DNA from: Argopecten irradians
Lineage: Eukaryota > Mollusca > Bivalvia > Pectinida > Pectinidae
Direction: 5' to 3'
Length of the DNA stretch: 64,000 nt
NCBI RefSeq assembly: GCF_041381155.1
Contig: NC_091142.1
Span: forward strand, 35,389,604-35,453,603
A program made the translations under genes and the position numbers. Shown one piece after another: positions 1 through 14,500 of the stretch (the first letter of the stretch is position 1; every line of letters starts with the position of its first letter). The notes under the pieces were generated by a model. The model made no database searches. It was not told where the DNA came from and saw nothing but the letters and a program-made list of their open reading frames with translations.

Positions 1-207
1 TCAATATATTTCATTTTGTTAGCAAGTACTATTAACTACGACATATTGAATCGATATTTCTATAATGTTGATTAACAGTGAGTGGGTCTGCACGATATGA
101 AAATAAACTCTGAACACATTAATAGAAGGATCATTTTATAGGTTGATCTCCACCGTTTAACGTGTATTCCTCATTGCGTCCTTTTGTTTAATCTTTTTGT
201 TTTGTAG

Positions 208-3200
208 GGAGGCCAGTTTGTCATCAACCTACTGGACCGGCATGCAGCCCCTATATCACTCATATTCATCTGTTTTTGTGAAGCTATTGCCGTGAGCTGG
301 TTTTACGGTATGTTTTAAAAGTCATGTTTCACATTGTGAGGAAATTATATTTATGATGCATAACAATAGCTTTAAATTATCCTCAAAATATTATTGATAG
401 GAAGAAGCAAAATATTACAGGTGCTACACAGCAAACGGATATTAACTTTATTTAAGGATTAACTTGAATAATTTTTTTATGTTATGGAGATTCAAATTAA
501 TCCTTATAATTCAATTTACTAAAGATAATCTCTTCAATACTCAAAATTCATTTTGAGACTCTTTTGTCTATGAAGTCATTACGCCGTCATATCAGCCAAT
601 CAGAAGCAATGTTACAAACGGCGACGCCATTTTTTTCTTTATGAGCTTATAAAGTAAAGTTTTAAGCCAATTAAAATGCTCGTAACAAGCAAGATTGAAT
701 TATTAATAAATACAGGAACAGTGTTTTTCTTCAGTATCAAATGTTACTTTCTTTACAATATTATCATCATTGAAAGTTTCATTTTACTTCAGAATACAAG
801 CATTTAATATAATTAATTGCATCCCGAGCAAAACAATACAATCAGCTTTTGCTATCTATCTTCCAAATGTCTTTGTGTTTGAAAAATTGCAATAAAGTAA
901 AATTATACAAAATAAAAATAACATAAAAAATGGAAACAGTTTGAAAAAGTACATGACCACAGAAACAACCAGCATGTAGTACAAGTTAAATTTATCTTTT
1001 TCATGTTAGGATTTGATTTCTAGACATTTATATTTCCATTTTGAATGGCATCTTGAAAGTTTAATGTTTTATAAGTATATAAAAAAGCCATAACTATTCC
1101 TTCTCAATGCTGTTTTACATCACGTTTGATATGAACACTTCATAATTCATTTTACAACTTGTAACACAATCTTTTACTTACGTATCCGCGCGACTAGAAT
1201 CCGTACAAGACACCGATAGTGGTATCTGTGATAATTCAAGAGAAATCTTAAAAGTGCAGAAAATTCTCAGGCTATGCAAAATGTATTTTAGGCTGCTATT
1301 GGACGTGATCGTAATCTACCTAACGCGGTATGTTGTGGAACCACAAAACGTTGTTCCTGATTATATGTATCGAATTTGTCAGGGGTTTCCGTCCCTCCAT
1401 ATCTTAATTCGTTAATTGTTACCCTTTAAATTCCGGATACAAACACAAAAGGACAAACTACATATATACACTACATTAATGGGTTTACTGCTTGACCTTC
1501 AGAGTCAGCTATTCACTGCTAACATCTTTCGTTACCGTAAACTTCTTTGTCTGCTTCTGCTTTTGGTAACATACTATTTCAATCTTATGTACTAAATGTT
1601 TCTTCAGACTTCATAGTAATTCTACGTTTTTTCTATTTACTGAAATAAGAAATGCGCATAGTAAATGTTTAAGAATCAAACATACAGGGTACCTGCTGAG
1701 CCGAACATCAATGAAGCAGAATTTAGAATCAGTTTAAGCCTAACTAAAGAAAAAATATCCCAATTAAAAACTTATTCTTGGATGAGCTACTATTTTTAAC
1801 TTTGACAAATGCAATTGATAGGTACATTTTATATAAATGTCAGGGATGTGGTCAACAGCTATATGTGACAATCGTTCTGCTGTTTGTGATTTCAAAGAGA
1901 CACATTATCACTGCCTCACGGACTTGCAACTCCCGTATGGCGTTTGTACAGAAATAGCAGACACATTCGTCTTTATCAAAGCCACAAAATTGCTGTTTTA
2001 TCTGAGAATTAAACGATTCATTCTGAAATTCTGAGCATGAACACTCCAAAAAGGCAATTTCCATCGATCGGAGAGCCAAACGTGTGTTGGATACAGATTA
2101 AAACTCCGGGCAGATGCAGATTCGACACCAGCGGGATATAAATGAATACATCCCTGGGACAATAACTGCTATATGGGCCTTTGTTTATGCGACAGACAAC
2201 GCTATCCACATACTAGTGATTTCTAATAATCTTTTATCAGCAGACATTTCAATGAGCAGTAACATATTAGCTAAAGAACAAGGACAAGGCACTACCATGG
2301 ACCTACACGAGTACAGTTAATCAAAATGCAGCTGTGAAAGAAGTGTAATAGATAGCGACGTGATAAACGATATGAATGGGTTATATCGGCTGGTCTAACT
2401 GTGCCGAATAGGTAGTGAGAGGGTTGTTGTGTTTTCACTGTATTACAGGGATTCAGGATTGGGAAAATAAGACTTATGGCGGTAAAGGTGCGTGTCTAGT
2501 TATTATTCTAGGGTTTATTCCCTGCTAATTGTGCTGATATCTCGTAAGTGTAGGGCGCGATTAAGGGGTTTGACCATTAAATTTAAGGACACGTAATTTT
2601 TGTTAAAAGGCTGTAGGCAGATTGTTGTTGTTTTAGTTGATGTATTAGAGATTATGAACGGATCGTGTTGTGTTGTGGCAGAGATTTAGGTCAGGTCGTG
2701 ATGTGTCAAGACATTTCGGACAGGTCGTATGGTGTCAGAGATGTAGGACATGTTGTGATGTATTAGAAATTTAGGATAAGGCGTAGGGTGTCAGCGATTT
2801 AGGAAAAGGCGTGGTGTGTTGGAGATATAGGATAAGTCGTAGAGTGTCAGATATTTAGGATAAGGCGTGGTGTGTCAGAGATTTAGGATAAGGCGTAGAG
2901 TGACAGAGATTTAGGATAAGGCGTGGTGTTTCAGAGATTTAGGATAAGGCGTGGTGTGTCAGAGATTTAGGATAAGGCGTAGATTGTTAGAGATTTAGGA
3001 CAAGTCGTAGAGTGTTAGAGAATTAGGATAAGGCGTGATGGGTTAGAGATTTTGGATTAGTCGTGGTGGGTAAGAGATTAAGGACAGGTCGTGGAGTAAC
3101 AGAGATTTAGGATAAGGCGTGGTGTGTCAGAGATTTAGGACAGATCCTGGTGACTAAATGTCGGTCGTGTTATATAGGAAACAGTAGATAGGAAATATCT

Positions 3201-5155
3201 TATTCGATGGTGCTACCTGTCGCAGGACAATTTATGATCTAACGAGATATCTTAAGAGTACAATACAAAGGTGTTTTAGGCATGACGTGGTGATTTTAGA
3301 GTATGTTCAACCTCATCAAAAAGAAAGCTCGCACCTGCTATAGACATAAAATATTGACGAATATAACTTATTTTATCCACCACTTATATCTTACACTGTC
3401 TGTTAATAGGACGTTGAATCAATCAAATCAAATCAAATAAATAAACCTTTAAGACTGTACAGGAAACGTCGGTTCATAGCTATACATTCACCTTATTTCA
3501 AACTAGAAGAACATATCGACGCCACACATTTATAGAAGTGCTATATCTTTAAAGAGGGAATCTTAAAAGTACTGATCGATGTTTAAAACTGATTATTAAA
3601 TTGTTTCAAGTTAGTCCAACGCATTATAAGAGGCATATAAACTCCACGGCCATCCCAAGCACAGATTACAAATCTTTACACGTTACAACTCTTTATAAAT
3701 GTACTTAAATTTACATTTTGGTGGTATTACAGTAAGCCAACAAAATTCATACGTATGTTTTTCCATCAACCATAGAAAAATACTTTAAACTTTGATTTCT
3801 GTATTACCGTTTAAATTGATGTTCCGTTACTTTTAATTTAAAAAAAAATAAACAAAATTATGTTGTGTTTTTTTTCTAGGCGTCCAAAGGTTTTCAAATG
3901 ACATTAAAAGCATGGTTGGATTTGAGCCCGGAATTTTCTGGAAGGTGTGCTGGGTAGCAATATGTCCTATCAGTTTGTTGGTAAGTGTACGTTACGATTC
4001 TGAATGAGCTCTGGGATTTTTCGAATGCGTTGCTGTGTCACACGAGTTGTGTCCCTTTAAGCAAATGATTTCGTACAAGACATGAAGGTTTATATAAAAT
4101 TCATTGTATTATAAGTGTGAAATATATCAAACATTTACAATTTCTGAAATCAAATACTATATCATGCTATTTCATTTCTATGATGTCATATTTGTTTAAT
4201 TCCGTTTTAAGTGACTGATATCTTCCCTTTACAGTTGTTGTTTGTGTTGTCAATATGGGCGTATTCAGGGATACAGCTAGACGGCTACACGTATCCTGAT
4301 TGGTCAGTCGCTATTGGATGGTGCATCACGTGTTCATCTCTCATTTGCATACCTTTGTATATTGTTTTTAACATCTTCACAACCAGAGGGACATTAAAGC
4401 AGGTATGTGTATAAATAGAGATCGTTTTATGTGCTTTCTTATGTAACTAATTAAATTTCATATAAATAAGTGCAAAGAGAAATCCATGCTACGTCAATGA
4501 TGAATGCAGTGCTACGTTAGTGATCTACTCAGTTTCTCCTACACACTATCTTCAATACATCTTAGATTTAATTCATCTAAAAAGTTAATTTAACGTGCAC
4601 ATATGCAGATTACAATTTATTGAAATAATATTGTACTTGCACTAAACAAACATATTTTTGTGAATGAGTAGTTTCACGATATCATATCAGCCTAATCCGT
4701 CTTGTGTAATGTATGTAACGCTTTATTGTTTATATGAATACACTTTCAAATAAGTAAATAATGAAACGAAATATTTGAAATTTGATAACGCCATTTTTAT
4801 CAAAAAAACTAACACTTTGTATCAAATCGTAGTCGAATTTCACCTAAATAATCCACACGAAATGTCATTGCCATCTGACAATAGTTATTTAGTTTATAAT
4901 GTTTGCCACTTGACGGTCTTGGTTTACATTGCTATGTGATTTCAAATGTTTCAGAAACTTGTGAGATTACTGAAGCCAGCCTCGGTCCCTGGTCATGTCC
5001 ATGGTGTAAATGGATACGCCGGACACGACACATACGAAGTCTACCCAATACAAAACTCTAATACGCAAATAGAGACAATGCACGCTAACTCTTTACCATA
5101 TATAACAAACGTTCAGATGAAAGGGGCCCAAGACAATACAGAGATTACGTCATAG
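208..5155 (+). CDS. SLC6-family Na+/Cl- dependent transporter, last four coding exons (partial)
   Basis: Four coding exons are read: 208-307, 3880-3980, 4235-4402 and 4955-5155 (stop TAG). All have AG/GT borders and compatible phases, giving 189 codons. Exon 1 (starting GGQFVINLLDRH, ending EAIAVSWFYG) matches the TM10 region of SLC6 transporters. Exon 2 (GVQRFSNDIKSMVG, then FWKVCWVAICP) covers the loop and the start of TM11. Exon 3 holds the end of TM11 and TM12, with the family-typical YPDWSVAIGWC and CIPLYIVF. Exon 4 is a polar 66-residue cytoplasmic tail. SLC6 proteins are plasma-membrane symporters for amino acids, GABA, glycine, monoamines or osmolytes. The substrate-binding helices (TM1, 3, 6, 8) lie upstream of the window, so the substrate cannot be assigned. 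The family is certain; the subfamily is not. Confidence 0.93.
450..706 (+). repeat. Dispersed repeat, palindrome-lacking copy (second copy inverted at 48511-48876)
   Basis: About 250 bp here match, in reverse complement, the sequence at 48511-48876, including landmarks such as GCCAATCAGAAGC and ATGCTCGTAACAA. The 48.5-kb copy carries a long perfect-looking palindrome. Here it is collapsed to a short remnant between TTATGGAGA and TCCTTATAATTC. This looks like a nonautonomous DNA element; no transposase is present. Confidence 0.7.
720..870 (+). repeat. Degraded partial copy of the 32.3-kb TTAA MITE
   Basis: The stretch resembles the inside of the element at 32284-32600 in the same order: TTTTTCTTCAGT, then ACTTTCTTTAC, CATCATTGAAA, TTTTACTTCA and AATTAATTGCATCCCG. 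Terminal repeats are not clear, so only family membership is claimed. Confidence 0.5.
2640..3165. repeat. 28-bp minisatellite, about 18 copies
   Basis: The tandem unit is close to GTGTCAGAGATTTAGGATAA followed by GGCGTGGT. Middle copies (about 2840-3000) are most alike and the edge copies most diverged, as expected for slippage or unequal exchange. It lies inside the SLC6 intron. The strand is not meaningful. Confidence 0.85.
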
Positions 5156-5220
5156 AATATACCGTTTATACATCATCATTATGGACACAAGACATTACAG
5201 AGGCCACTTCATAGAATCTA
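5120..5220 (+). repeat. Short tandem duplication spanning the SLC6 stop codon
   Basis: The end of the coding region (CCAAGACAATACAGAG ... GTCATAGAAT) is repeated about 60 nt later in the 3' UTR as CACAAGACATTACAGAGG ... TTCATAGAAT. The match covers roughly 33 nt including the stop codon and is imperfect. Confidence 0.6.
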
Positions 5221-5877
5221 GTGGAAATGTTTGTACAGCATCATTGGGGAGACACTGTGGAGATACTCTCTACAGTTCCGCAGTTCGTGCATATTCTGTG
5301 TATTATCATTTTGTATATATTCGACGGTTATTCAACAACAGTTTGTGCTATATATAATTCGAAAGGCATTCAATAACAATTTGTGCTATATACAGTTGTA
5401 CATAATATATAATCATGATCATTAACGAAGTACAATTTTACAAGAAGTTATGATCTACGGCACCAAATCGCCTAGCCAGCATATACCTGCGGCCTGTATC
5501 ACAGCGCAACTCTACGTACCCAAAAACGACATTTCTTTGAGGATTCCTTTAGTCAAAATCCATCCTGATTGCAACTATTCAGTATAGTCTGGATTTACCT
5601 GCTACGTTTTATAGTTTGTTTAAGTCTAATTTACAGTCCCATATATCCATGAAATATTTGTAAAACACGGGTTTTGTACATCAGTAAATACTATACTGCG
5701 TTCTGTACTGTTTACCTCGCTGATTAAATCCATCATGTATTCTGATAGATGTGAAAAGGAAATAACATACACAAGGTTGTCTGGCTGCTGTGTTTAGTGA
5801 TCTTTATATGTTTGTAGAATCTGATGTTATTATATATTTTATAACGGTTCTTGACAACACGGACATTTATTTTAGCG

Positions 5878-5883
5878 AATAAA
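5878..5883 (+). terminator. Candidate polyadenylation signal of the SLC6 gene
   Basis: AATAAA lies about 720 nt after the stop codon in an AT-rich 3' UTR. Other A-rich stretches lie farther on, so the actual cleavage site is uncertain. Confidence 0.45.
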
Positions 5884-8800
5884 TTATTGAACAAATTACC
5901 GACAATCCGCCCTTGGACTAAATAAGTGAGTTTGTACAGTATATATATTTATGACTTATGGTGAACTCTGAGTTTCCTGTTATAGCGCATGTCAGTTACC
6001 GGTGCGATTACTGTGTGATTTGTGACTTCCGGTTGTTTGTATATGTTACAGGATAATTGGTACCGATCAAATTGATTTACCAATATATAAGGGAATGATA
6101 AAGTGGGGTCTGGCATTTGTTACATGTATTTATTAAGAGATATATTGCATCTTCAATTCATTTTGAGACATACTTATGCTTAAAATTTGTGAATGGAGAC
6201 TATCGGAGACCGCTCTATAACACTAAGTATAGAAAACAAAGGCCATCACTGTCCATAAATTGTGTCACCATGTAATGTTTGGTTTACAGTAATATATATC
6301 ACTACTGGACTGAACCATGCTTAATGTGAAGACTTACTTGTGTCGTACTTTCTTTGGAATTGATAGAATTACTAAAGCTACTTAAGCTACCTGAGCTGAC
6401 TAATCCACCTGTAATTTCCTTGCCAAAAGACTATTTTGCCCGATGTAACTAAGCATTATAAATCCTACATGTTACAAACGTTAAATTTTAAAATAAAAAA
6501 AATGTCGGTTTTTATATAATTTTTGTCGATCACATCTACGGTATAATGATTTGTGAAGTGGCGTACGAACGATTTAAATACTAAATCAACACTCACAATA
6601 TTTCAACGTTAGTAAAACTATGGCGCGTACTCGGATTAAAAGTTATTAAATGTTGTATATCATTTTTATTGAAGTAGACGACTCAACTTTAACAGTTTGT
6701 TATATTTTGTTAAATTTTATTGTTTTTGATTACATATGTTTATTGTACAGTTGTTATCAGATATAGTATATAGTCACCAATAGAACAATTACTGTAGAAC
6801 TCCTACTTTGCTCTGTTCAGTGTATGACAGGTATCTCAATAAGCTCTTACTTTTGAAGGACTAATTCATTAAACATGGGTATAGCAAACAATCATTCGCT
6901 TTAACACATCCAAGTTGTTCTTGGTAGTATCCTAATGTTATATTTTTGAACTGATATCATAAGGAGTCGAATGATGCAAGAATACTCGACAGAAGACTTC
7001 ATTGGCCAAAGGTTGGAACTAGCATAATATTCTAATCAGAAAAAGGATGATTAGAAGAAAAAAAAACCGGAAAAAACGTAATTACCTTTGTTTAATAGCA
7101 TGTTTGTTATAGCCTGTGACCATTACGTCTTATGTCCAGTATTATTGGTATCATATTTCTGTCTTATTCTATTGTAACGAATATTGCTGTTTATGGCGAC
7201 ATTATGATCTTGTTGGTTGTCGTTAATTTTTTTTATCATTAAACATGTTTTATTTTGGTGCCTTTGTATCTTAACTATAGTGCGTATTATAACAGTTATG
7301 TATTTGCTCTTTTATGTTGCATTCTATACTCTTAACATGAAATGAACATCTAGTGTGATGTTTAACTCGATATTATTTTTATGTTAATAATTGTTTGTAA
7401 AATTCCATCCTTATACCTCAAACATAAACAAGTGGAACTATCCACCGCCTAAAAACACTTTCCTTTACTTACACTTTATTTTAATAACAGGAAAATAGAA
7501 TTCATAGAAAATAGAAATAGAAAAAGGTATTCATAATTTGATATGTAATTGATTATATTACAGATGCAACATATGTAATATTTTAACCTTACATTGAAAA
7601 CTACGATGAAAGTAATTTAATTAATTAACATTCAACGAGTATTAATCTTACTGATTTTAGTATAATTACATATTGGTATTACAAAATCGATATAATTTAA
7701 TCGACCAAATGATATACATGTATCTCAATTTCTGTTAAATACAAAATTATTTACTATCATTATGTGATTTTAAACGTATCGATCTAAATATTTGCAGAGC
7801 TATTATAGAATAGGTATATTTATGATGATTATTTTTCAATGATGAATGGTTACAAATGTGAACAAAACTACATCAAAAACACTTATCAACCTCGTTTTGG
7901 AACGGAGTTTCAATATCTATTTTTTGTTTTAGTTTATTGTCAATTTGTAGTAACTTAGAAAGTCGCATTAACCTCAAAATACGCTTAAACGTATGATTTT
8001 GTGTATTAAGGAAATGTGTTATATAGCGACAAGGAATCTATGTTTGGTTTGCTTCTTTATTAGCTTTATATGCTAGTATATGTTTTAACAAATATAATAG
8101 TAAATTCTATTTTGTATCATTAAGCAGTGTTATGATGTTGTAATTCTTATTTTAATTGATAAAGACTATCACTTTTAATATTCAGATCAAAATTCATATT
8201 CAAAACAATTTGAACATGACTTCGGAATCAGACTGCAGTTTTCAAAAAAATTGTCTGAAATGAAAAAAAGTACAGGAACTAATATGGTTTATTTAGGTTT
8301 CGATATACATATATTTACCATTCTCTGAAAAGGTTTCAATGAACAAAAGTTTTGAAATATATTTCAGCCTTATCTCCCTTCGTCCAGCACGGTATTGGTC
8401 CAGAGTGGTCCATTACTGTTGCTGCCACATAGACGTCACTCTAAGCTTTATAATATATCAAAAGATAGGCATTGTGTCATTAGAAAATCACTTTGTCTTT
8501 GAAAAAAAGTTTGTTTTTCTATTATTCTACCTCTATATTACAATGCACTTCGAGAGAGTCAATTTATAAACACTGAACTTTGATGATTATTTATGTATCA
8601 CCTATAGATGTATATCTAGAGTCTTTTAAACGTTAGGTTGAGGATAGACTATCATAACGTACTCTTCCTTCAGAAATCAAATTATATTGGCGAAAATATT
8701 TTAATATTTGCTGCTTTTTGTTTAGTTTACATTTATTCAGTTAAAATTAGTTTTATCATCGTCCAAAGTGACAAAAATGAACATGTGATGTGCTGGTAAG

Positions 8801-11409
8801 CAATTGTGTTTCATATTCCAGCATTAAATTACCTGTATCAGTATTATTGATCCTCATAATGAAAAAGATATGGTAAAACACTTCTGATTCATGTTATAAA
8901 AGTGTTAATTACACTTCAATCCTGTTCTACTCAGTAAGACGCTATTATTGTAACAGGGTATCTATGGAATGACAATATGTTGACACTGACGGTTTTACTG
9001 GAAAATGTCACATACTGTAAGAAAAAGTTATTTAATTAAACCTTTTGTATAATAGTTAAATAACAATTATTTGAAATATTTTATATGAGATCGTCAGATT
9101 TTCTAGTTAATTGACTTCACATGTATATTCAATAAAACATGGTTATATTGTTGAATATTTGATTGATTTCATTGTCATTGAAATATAAGTGTGTATGTAT
9201 TTCCTCTGGGACAGAAAACATTTGTTTCGTTTTTGATCTTGTGAGAGGAGAAAATGACATGGTTTTCGTTCAGAAAAAGAGCATGGCTTTCAATAATGAC
9301 TTGAAAAGATTAAATACCTGCTCACGAGAATGGTTCAAAATGCATAAAGAGGTGGCCAAAAAAGAGGAAATTGGTCACTACTCATTCTGAAGAAGCGCAA
9401 GATAAAAATATTTAAACGATTTATGTGTAGTTGTTACAAAATATACAAAATCAAAGGTGACTTTTTGATATGTACAGGTAACAGTTAGCCTCATAATAAT
9501 GTTAATTGAACTCATGATCGTTTTAGTACTTGTTGGTGTTACATGTACATTAAAAATGTTGTAATTTCCTAAACGAACTTTCTTAACTAATTTATAAGTA
9601 TGCGCCGAATAACGTTTTTTAAAGACAATGTAAAAAGATGAGATATTGTTTATCTCTAAAAGATATAAAAGACAAAACTTTCTCTTACCCCGGACAGGGA
9701 TATCCGCAATTTTACCGGTGTGAGACAAACTTTACGAGATCTTACACACATATATACGGTACGAGAAAAACAATAATTCACACCCTTTGCGTTGCGACAG
9801 GAGATATAAACCCTCGGGCAAAGACTCTTAAGCTGTTAATTACTCGGTAAAACCTAATGTTTGACAACTTAAAAATCTTACCCCTCGGGTTGAGATTCTC
9901 CTGTCACACCCCAAAAAGGATGAACAATTCTATTAGCCAATAACGTAACAGGTTATCTACACACATTGATGAGTGTGTAGGTGTGTTTATGAAGTTTTGT
10001 AAATTGGAAATCCAAGACAATATGAATGTAATGAGTCAGTGGTACATCTAGTATTGTTTCATGAACAAAATATAGATATCTCATACATACAACTAAGGCA
10101 TGACAGGTTTTTATCTGATATGTATTGTATACGATGTCACGGTTGGTTATTTTTCCTATTGTATATATGTGTATTACCTGTCAGTGACAGGTGATTGTAA
10201 ATGTAAATATTGTAGACTGAAATAAATATAAAGAAATAAATAAAATCATTTAAAACCTATTATACCTGAGTTAGTGATTGGAGATAAAAATGAAATGACA
10301 TTATATTTGACTAGAACACGCGGACGGCAATGAAAATACCAAGAGGGTAAATTGAAACCATAGAAAGTAATTTTTTATCAGAATATGAAATCCTAAAATC
10401 AGATGAGAATGATTTGGATGTTCCTCTATAGTATTACCCTTGTTTTATATACTACATGCATCAATAATCAACAACCAGCGAAAATAACATTGGTTTTTGC
10501 TTTTTATGTGGTTAAAGTCATATTGCCGATAGTTTGTCAAAAAGAAGAAGAATTGAGGAACTATTTTTTACTGTTATCGTACAAAATATAAACGTCACCG
10601 TATAACCAACTGTATTGTTAGAATTTCGATGGTGTTTAATTTAGTAATTTACTGTTGGTAATTCGCGGTGGTCTATTTTTGCAAATAACTTTTGTAATCT
10701 TGCGTCATTTTCATGGTAATATAGCAATGGTAATGCTGTGTTATATAAAACTAGGAACTATCGCGTGTTAGGGCTAATCCGCGAAATCAATGAAATTAAA
10801 TCTCTAATATCTACTTATATTAGTAATTATACAGCATTACAAATGTATTCTATTTCAGTGATTGTTTTAAAATTAATTATCGGTGATCCTAGAAAAGCTT
10901 GTCAGATTCCTCAGTCACAGACCTCGTTCAACACGTTGAATCATTGATCCCATTTAAGTATAATATTTGTTGTTTAAAAAGCAGATGTTTGCTCCAAATT
11001 GCAAGACTTTTAAGAAATGTACATCATATAATCTTGTATTCTTGTTATTTCATTCAAATGCGCGCATTCAACTGCAAAATCAGTAAAAGGTGTTCAATTT
11101 AGCTTTTTGGCTCGTTTGTGTTTATGCTTATGCACATGCTATTGTTTTGATTATAAGCAAGGTGAATTTTCGATTGTTTTCAACTGCTTCGGCCCTTTAC
11201 TTTGTGTATTTATTTCTATAAATATCTTTCTGTAGGTACTTAGGTATCATTACACAGTGTATTATCAAATTATAAAGAATGTGGTTTTTGCTACTTAAAC
11301 CTGACTATATTTATTTTTTATAATTCAGTGAACCTGCAATTGTAAAGTAGACCCGTACATAGCCAAGGGATACTTTAAAGTAATCCTAGCTATAGGTGTA
11401 TACTGTAGC
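5884..11409. other. Intergenic region between the SLC6 and lectin genes
   Basis: About 5.5 kb of AT-rich DNA. The open frames in it are short, lack family similarity and show no consistent splice context. Visible structure is limited to an imperfect inverted repeat around 9797-9905 (GACAGGAGA arms with CCTCGGG) and a small hairpin near 9957-9981 (CTACACAC / GTGTGTAG). No gene is supported here. Confidence 0.6.
9797..9905. repeat. Imperfect inverted repeat (hairpin-forming)
   Basis: The left arm begins GACAGGAGATATAAACCCTC. The right arm reads, in reverse complement, GACAGGAGAATCTCAACCCG. The arms are about 25 nt, enclosing about 60 nt. It resembles the Y-CCTCGGG hairpin at 50665-50755 in style only. 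Confidence 0.5.
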
Positions 11410-11417
11410 TATAAATA
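11410..11417 (+). promoter_or_regulatory. TATA box of the lectin gene
   Basis: TATAAATA lies 43 nt before the ATG at 11460, implying a start site near 11440 and a very short 5' UTR. No other core element is clear. Confidence 0.6.
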
Positions 11418-11459
11418 CACTGACTACCAGTGAGAGTCCCGATAGGAGATAAGAGAATT

Positions 11460-11514
11460 ATGGCGGTCACCAGTGTGTTCTCGCTTATGGTTTTGTTCTT
11501 ACCTTTCAGTGACG
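11460..11514 (+). CDS. Lectin gene exon 1: signal peptide
   Basis: MAVTSVFSLMVLFLPFSD then a split Gly codon (phase 1). The hydrophobic core SLMVLFLPF is typical of a secretory signal. It follows a TATA box at a suitable distance, and its GTGAGT donor is strong. Confidence 0.85.
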
Positions 11515-14500
11515 GTGAGTTGACCGAATTCATTTTTTATTATGGTTACGTAGGTGGAAATCATTCTTTCATGTAGTTTTACTACAACATCGTGCAATGT
11601 ACGCTATGATAGTGTTTTATTTCAATTGGATCGTTTACATGCCACCTAGGGAGTTATTATATAATTTTCACTGATAACGAAATCATTTTATTTACATTTG
11701 TTCTGGTTATAATATGCAGATAGTTTTTAATATTAATGTTTCTGTAATCAAGACTAAGAAATGATCTCCTCTATGATAACTTTTGCTTCCAAAATCAGTT
11801 AAAATGATTTTTTTCTCCATCCGGCTACATAAACTGAAAACGGAAAACGACATTTCGTCACAGCATTTAGCTATCTTATACTCTGTGGACGATATGACTA
11901 CAAACACAGAACTAATTCTGACTACTCTGGAAACAATTTCGTCCTCACAAATGTAACATCAATACTTTTTGAGCAGTAATTTGAAAAGGTCATCATAACG
12001 CATATATATTATATATATATATATACATATATATAAATATATGAGATATTATCAGCATATTTTGATTGCTTTTATCGCTTGTAAATACATATTAATAAAA
12101 AAAACCTCTAGTGATTTGGATAATGTTTGATTTTCTCTGTTTAATGCACCATATTTTTGTTGCTGTCCCTGTGATTTCATTTTACAATGCTCGGTCCAGG
12201 TCTCTCGGGGTATGGTCAACTGTGTCTTAGTTGTGACAAAGTGGTGCTGCCACGTGACTGTGGTCATGTGACTAGATGTGGTATCCATGAGGTAGGTAGA
12301 CTAAGCACACATGTCTTATTTAATCTAAATAATCAGATTGGTAATATTTAAGTTTTTATCATGAACCCAAAGCTTAGATTTTGTTTGCAAAACACTCCAT
12401 TTTGGCATGAATAATAGTTAGGTTTATATGATATCCAGAGCTTAATCTAAAAGTGACGAAATTGACAAAAGAAAAAACTAACAGACTCATATCTCTTTTG
12501 CAGCATGTCTTGCAACATGTCTCGGTGAAAAGATCTAAATAGTGTGTTTTATGCATCAAATCCGTTGATGCAGTATGCTTGTTTCCGCAACACATCATGT
12601 TAATTTACAGCCGTATTGTCATACTGGCGTATATTTATTTGTATTAAATGTTTAAACACTTGCATTGTATTTTTGTTGTTTTGTTTTTGATATAATAAAA
12701 CAGGGATATTATCTATATGTGGATCGAGGTTATAAACCAGGTATTCACTTCTATGTTCAGAAATGTATGGTTACCAAGTTTATAACGAGCAGTGCGGTGA
12801 CATGGTATAGAGTTGGGTGTAGAGCGGCTAATGTAAGTAGTTATAACTCTTGTATTAATAATACTATGATTTCAATAGCATAGCTAATGACTTAAACAGT
12901 GATATTACATTAATAATTGATTATTATACAGTATCATACTATCATTACTTCGACATAATATTTAAGGAAAATTTATTTTTACTACTGGGATAAAACTATG
13001 TACGCATATGCAATTTGCTATTTTTTTTTAAAAAGCTGAATGTAATTTGTGTTGATGACGTGTTTTAAGACCTGTCATGGACGGCGGTCTGTTGGAGTAA
13101 AAGAGTCTTCATTATGTGTTCATTGCTGTAATGACACGGCGTTATGTAATCAACAAGGATGTGGAACAACAGGTACATTATATCATGTAATACTATACAC
13201 ATATATAAAATGTATGTAAGATTTAACAATAACAACGTTTTTCTGATGATTTGATCTTAATTGCCCTTTTTCATTTATCTAACATTTCCCTGTACATATT
13301 AAATACGGGAAAATAAATTTTGATATTTTCATTTTGCGGCATTATCTGACATTTACGAAATCGCAAGAAGTCATTGTTTTTGGAATGGTGCTCCATAAAG
13401 GCAAGATAAACAATATTACAGTTTTTACAACAACATGTAGTTGACATGCAAATGTACCAATGCTAAGTAGTCGGAATACATACTTATCAGTCTTTAAGTA
13501 GACATACCTTTAAAACTACTCGCATTACGTTACTGTTTACCGCTGTTGTTACAGGATTCGATGTCAGCACGCCACTCTGTTATAATTGTCAACAGCATAG
13601 AACTCCAGGCTCGTGTGATGATATCACAGCATGCAGTCAGGACCAGGTGTGTTCATTTGAGATATAGTAGAACTGAATTCATATGGAACTGTTAGATTTT
13701 AATAAATGAAGACCGTTCTCTAAAAACACGCTAACATACATACGTCAAAAAAGTTATTTACATTAAAAACTTTTCATAAAACTCCATTTGGATGAGACAT
13801 TTTATACATGTATATGTATCAAAATCTATATTTTGACCCTGTCTGATTTGAAGATGGATATTGTAATTTTGTATTCTCATAGTTTCCGCATTATTGTTAT
13901 TTTATATGGGGTTTTAATTGGTAGACTATATAATATTATATAGTTATTACATGTAGTATATTTGACATCTTTTCCTACAATTCGAACTTTTCACATCATT
14001 TAGTTGTTTGTAATAGGAACACATAGACATATATCTGATTCTATAGTACAGATATCAAGAGACACTTACATTTTATATAATTAATTTCTATTTGTTTTCA
14101 TACTAAATCCAACTCTCTGATTGGCAGATTCTTTTCCTTCATATGCTATGAAGAAAAAACCCGAAAATGGCGCGAAAATCCGACGTAATCATGACGTCAC
14201 AATATAGAAGTCGGCGTTGCGTATTGAGTTAGAAAAAAAATAATCCATTTGAAAATCAATAGAAACGTACGCTTAAACGTATTTTATGTTATCAAGTAGT
14301 CTTAAAATGAGTTATAATATATAAATTATAAATATAAATCTATGCGGATTCACACAGTTTGCAAACAAAATTTCTTTCATACCCCTATGAAGTCAAAAAA
14401 TAGTAACATCAATGTTTTATTAAATGACACATTTCAAAATGACAACATAAGCATATAAAATTGCATCAATCGTATTGTTGTTTTTATTCCTCGAAGAGTT

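Larger units (their letters stand above)
308..3879 (+). other. SLC6 intron, 3.6 kb, with dispersed and tandem repeats
   Basis: This intron starts GTATGT and ends with a T-rich tract and CTAG. It contains a dispersed element (about 450-706), a degraded MITE-like stretch after it, and a 28-bp minisatellite (about 2640-3165). No further exon was recognised. Confidence 0.7.

Noticed and set aside
9378-9728. A 116-codon minus-strand open frame in the intergenic region
   Set aside because: AT-rich composition, no family similarity, no splice or promoter context, and it overlaps an inverted repeat area.
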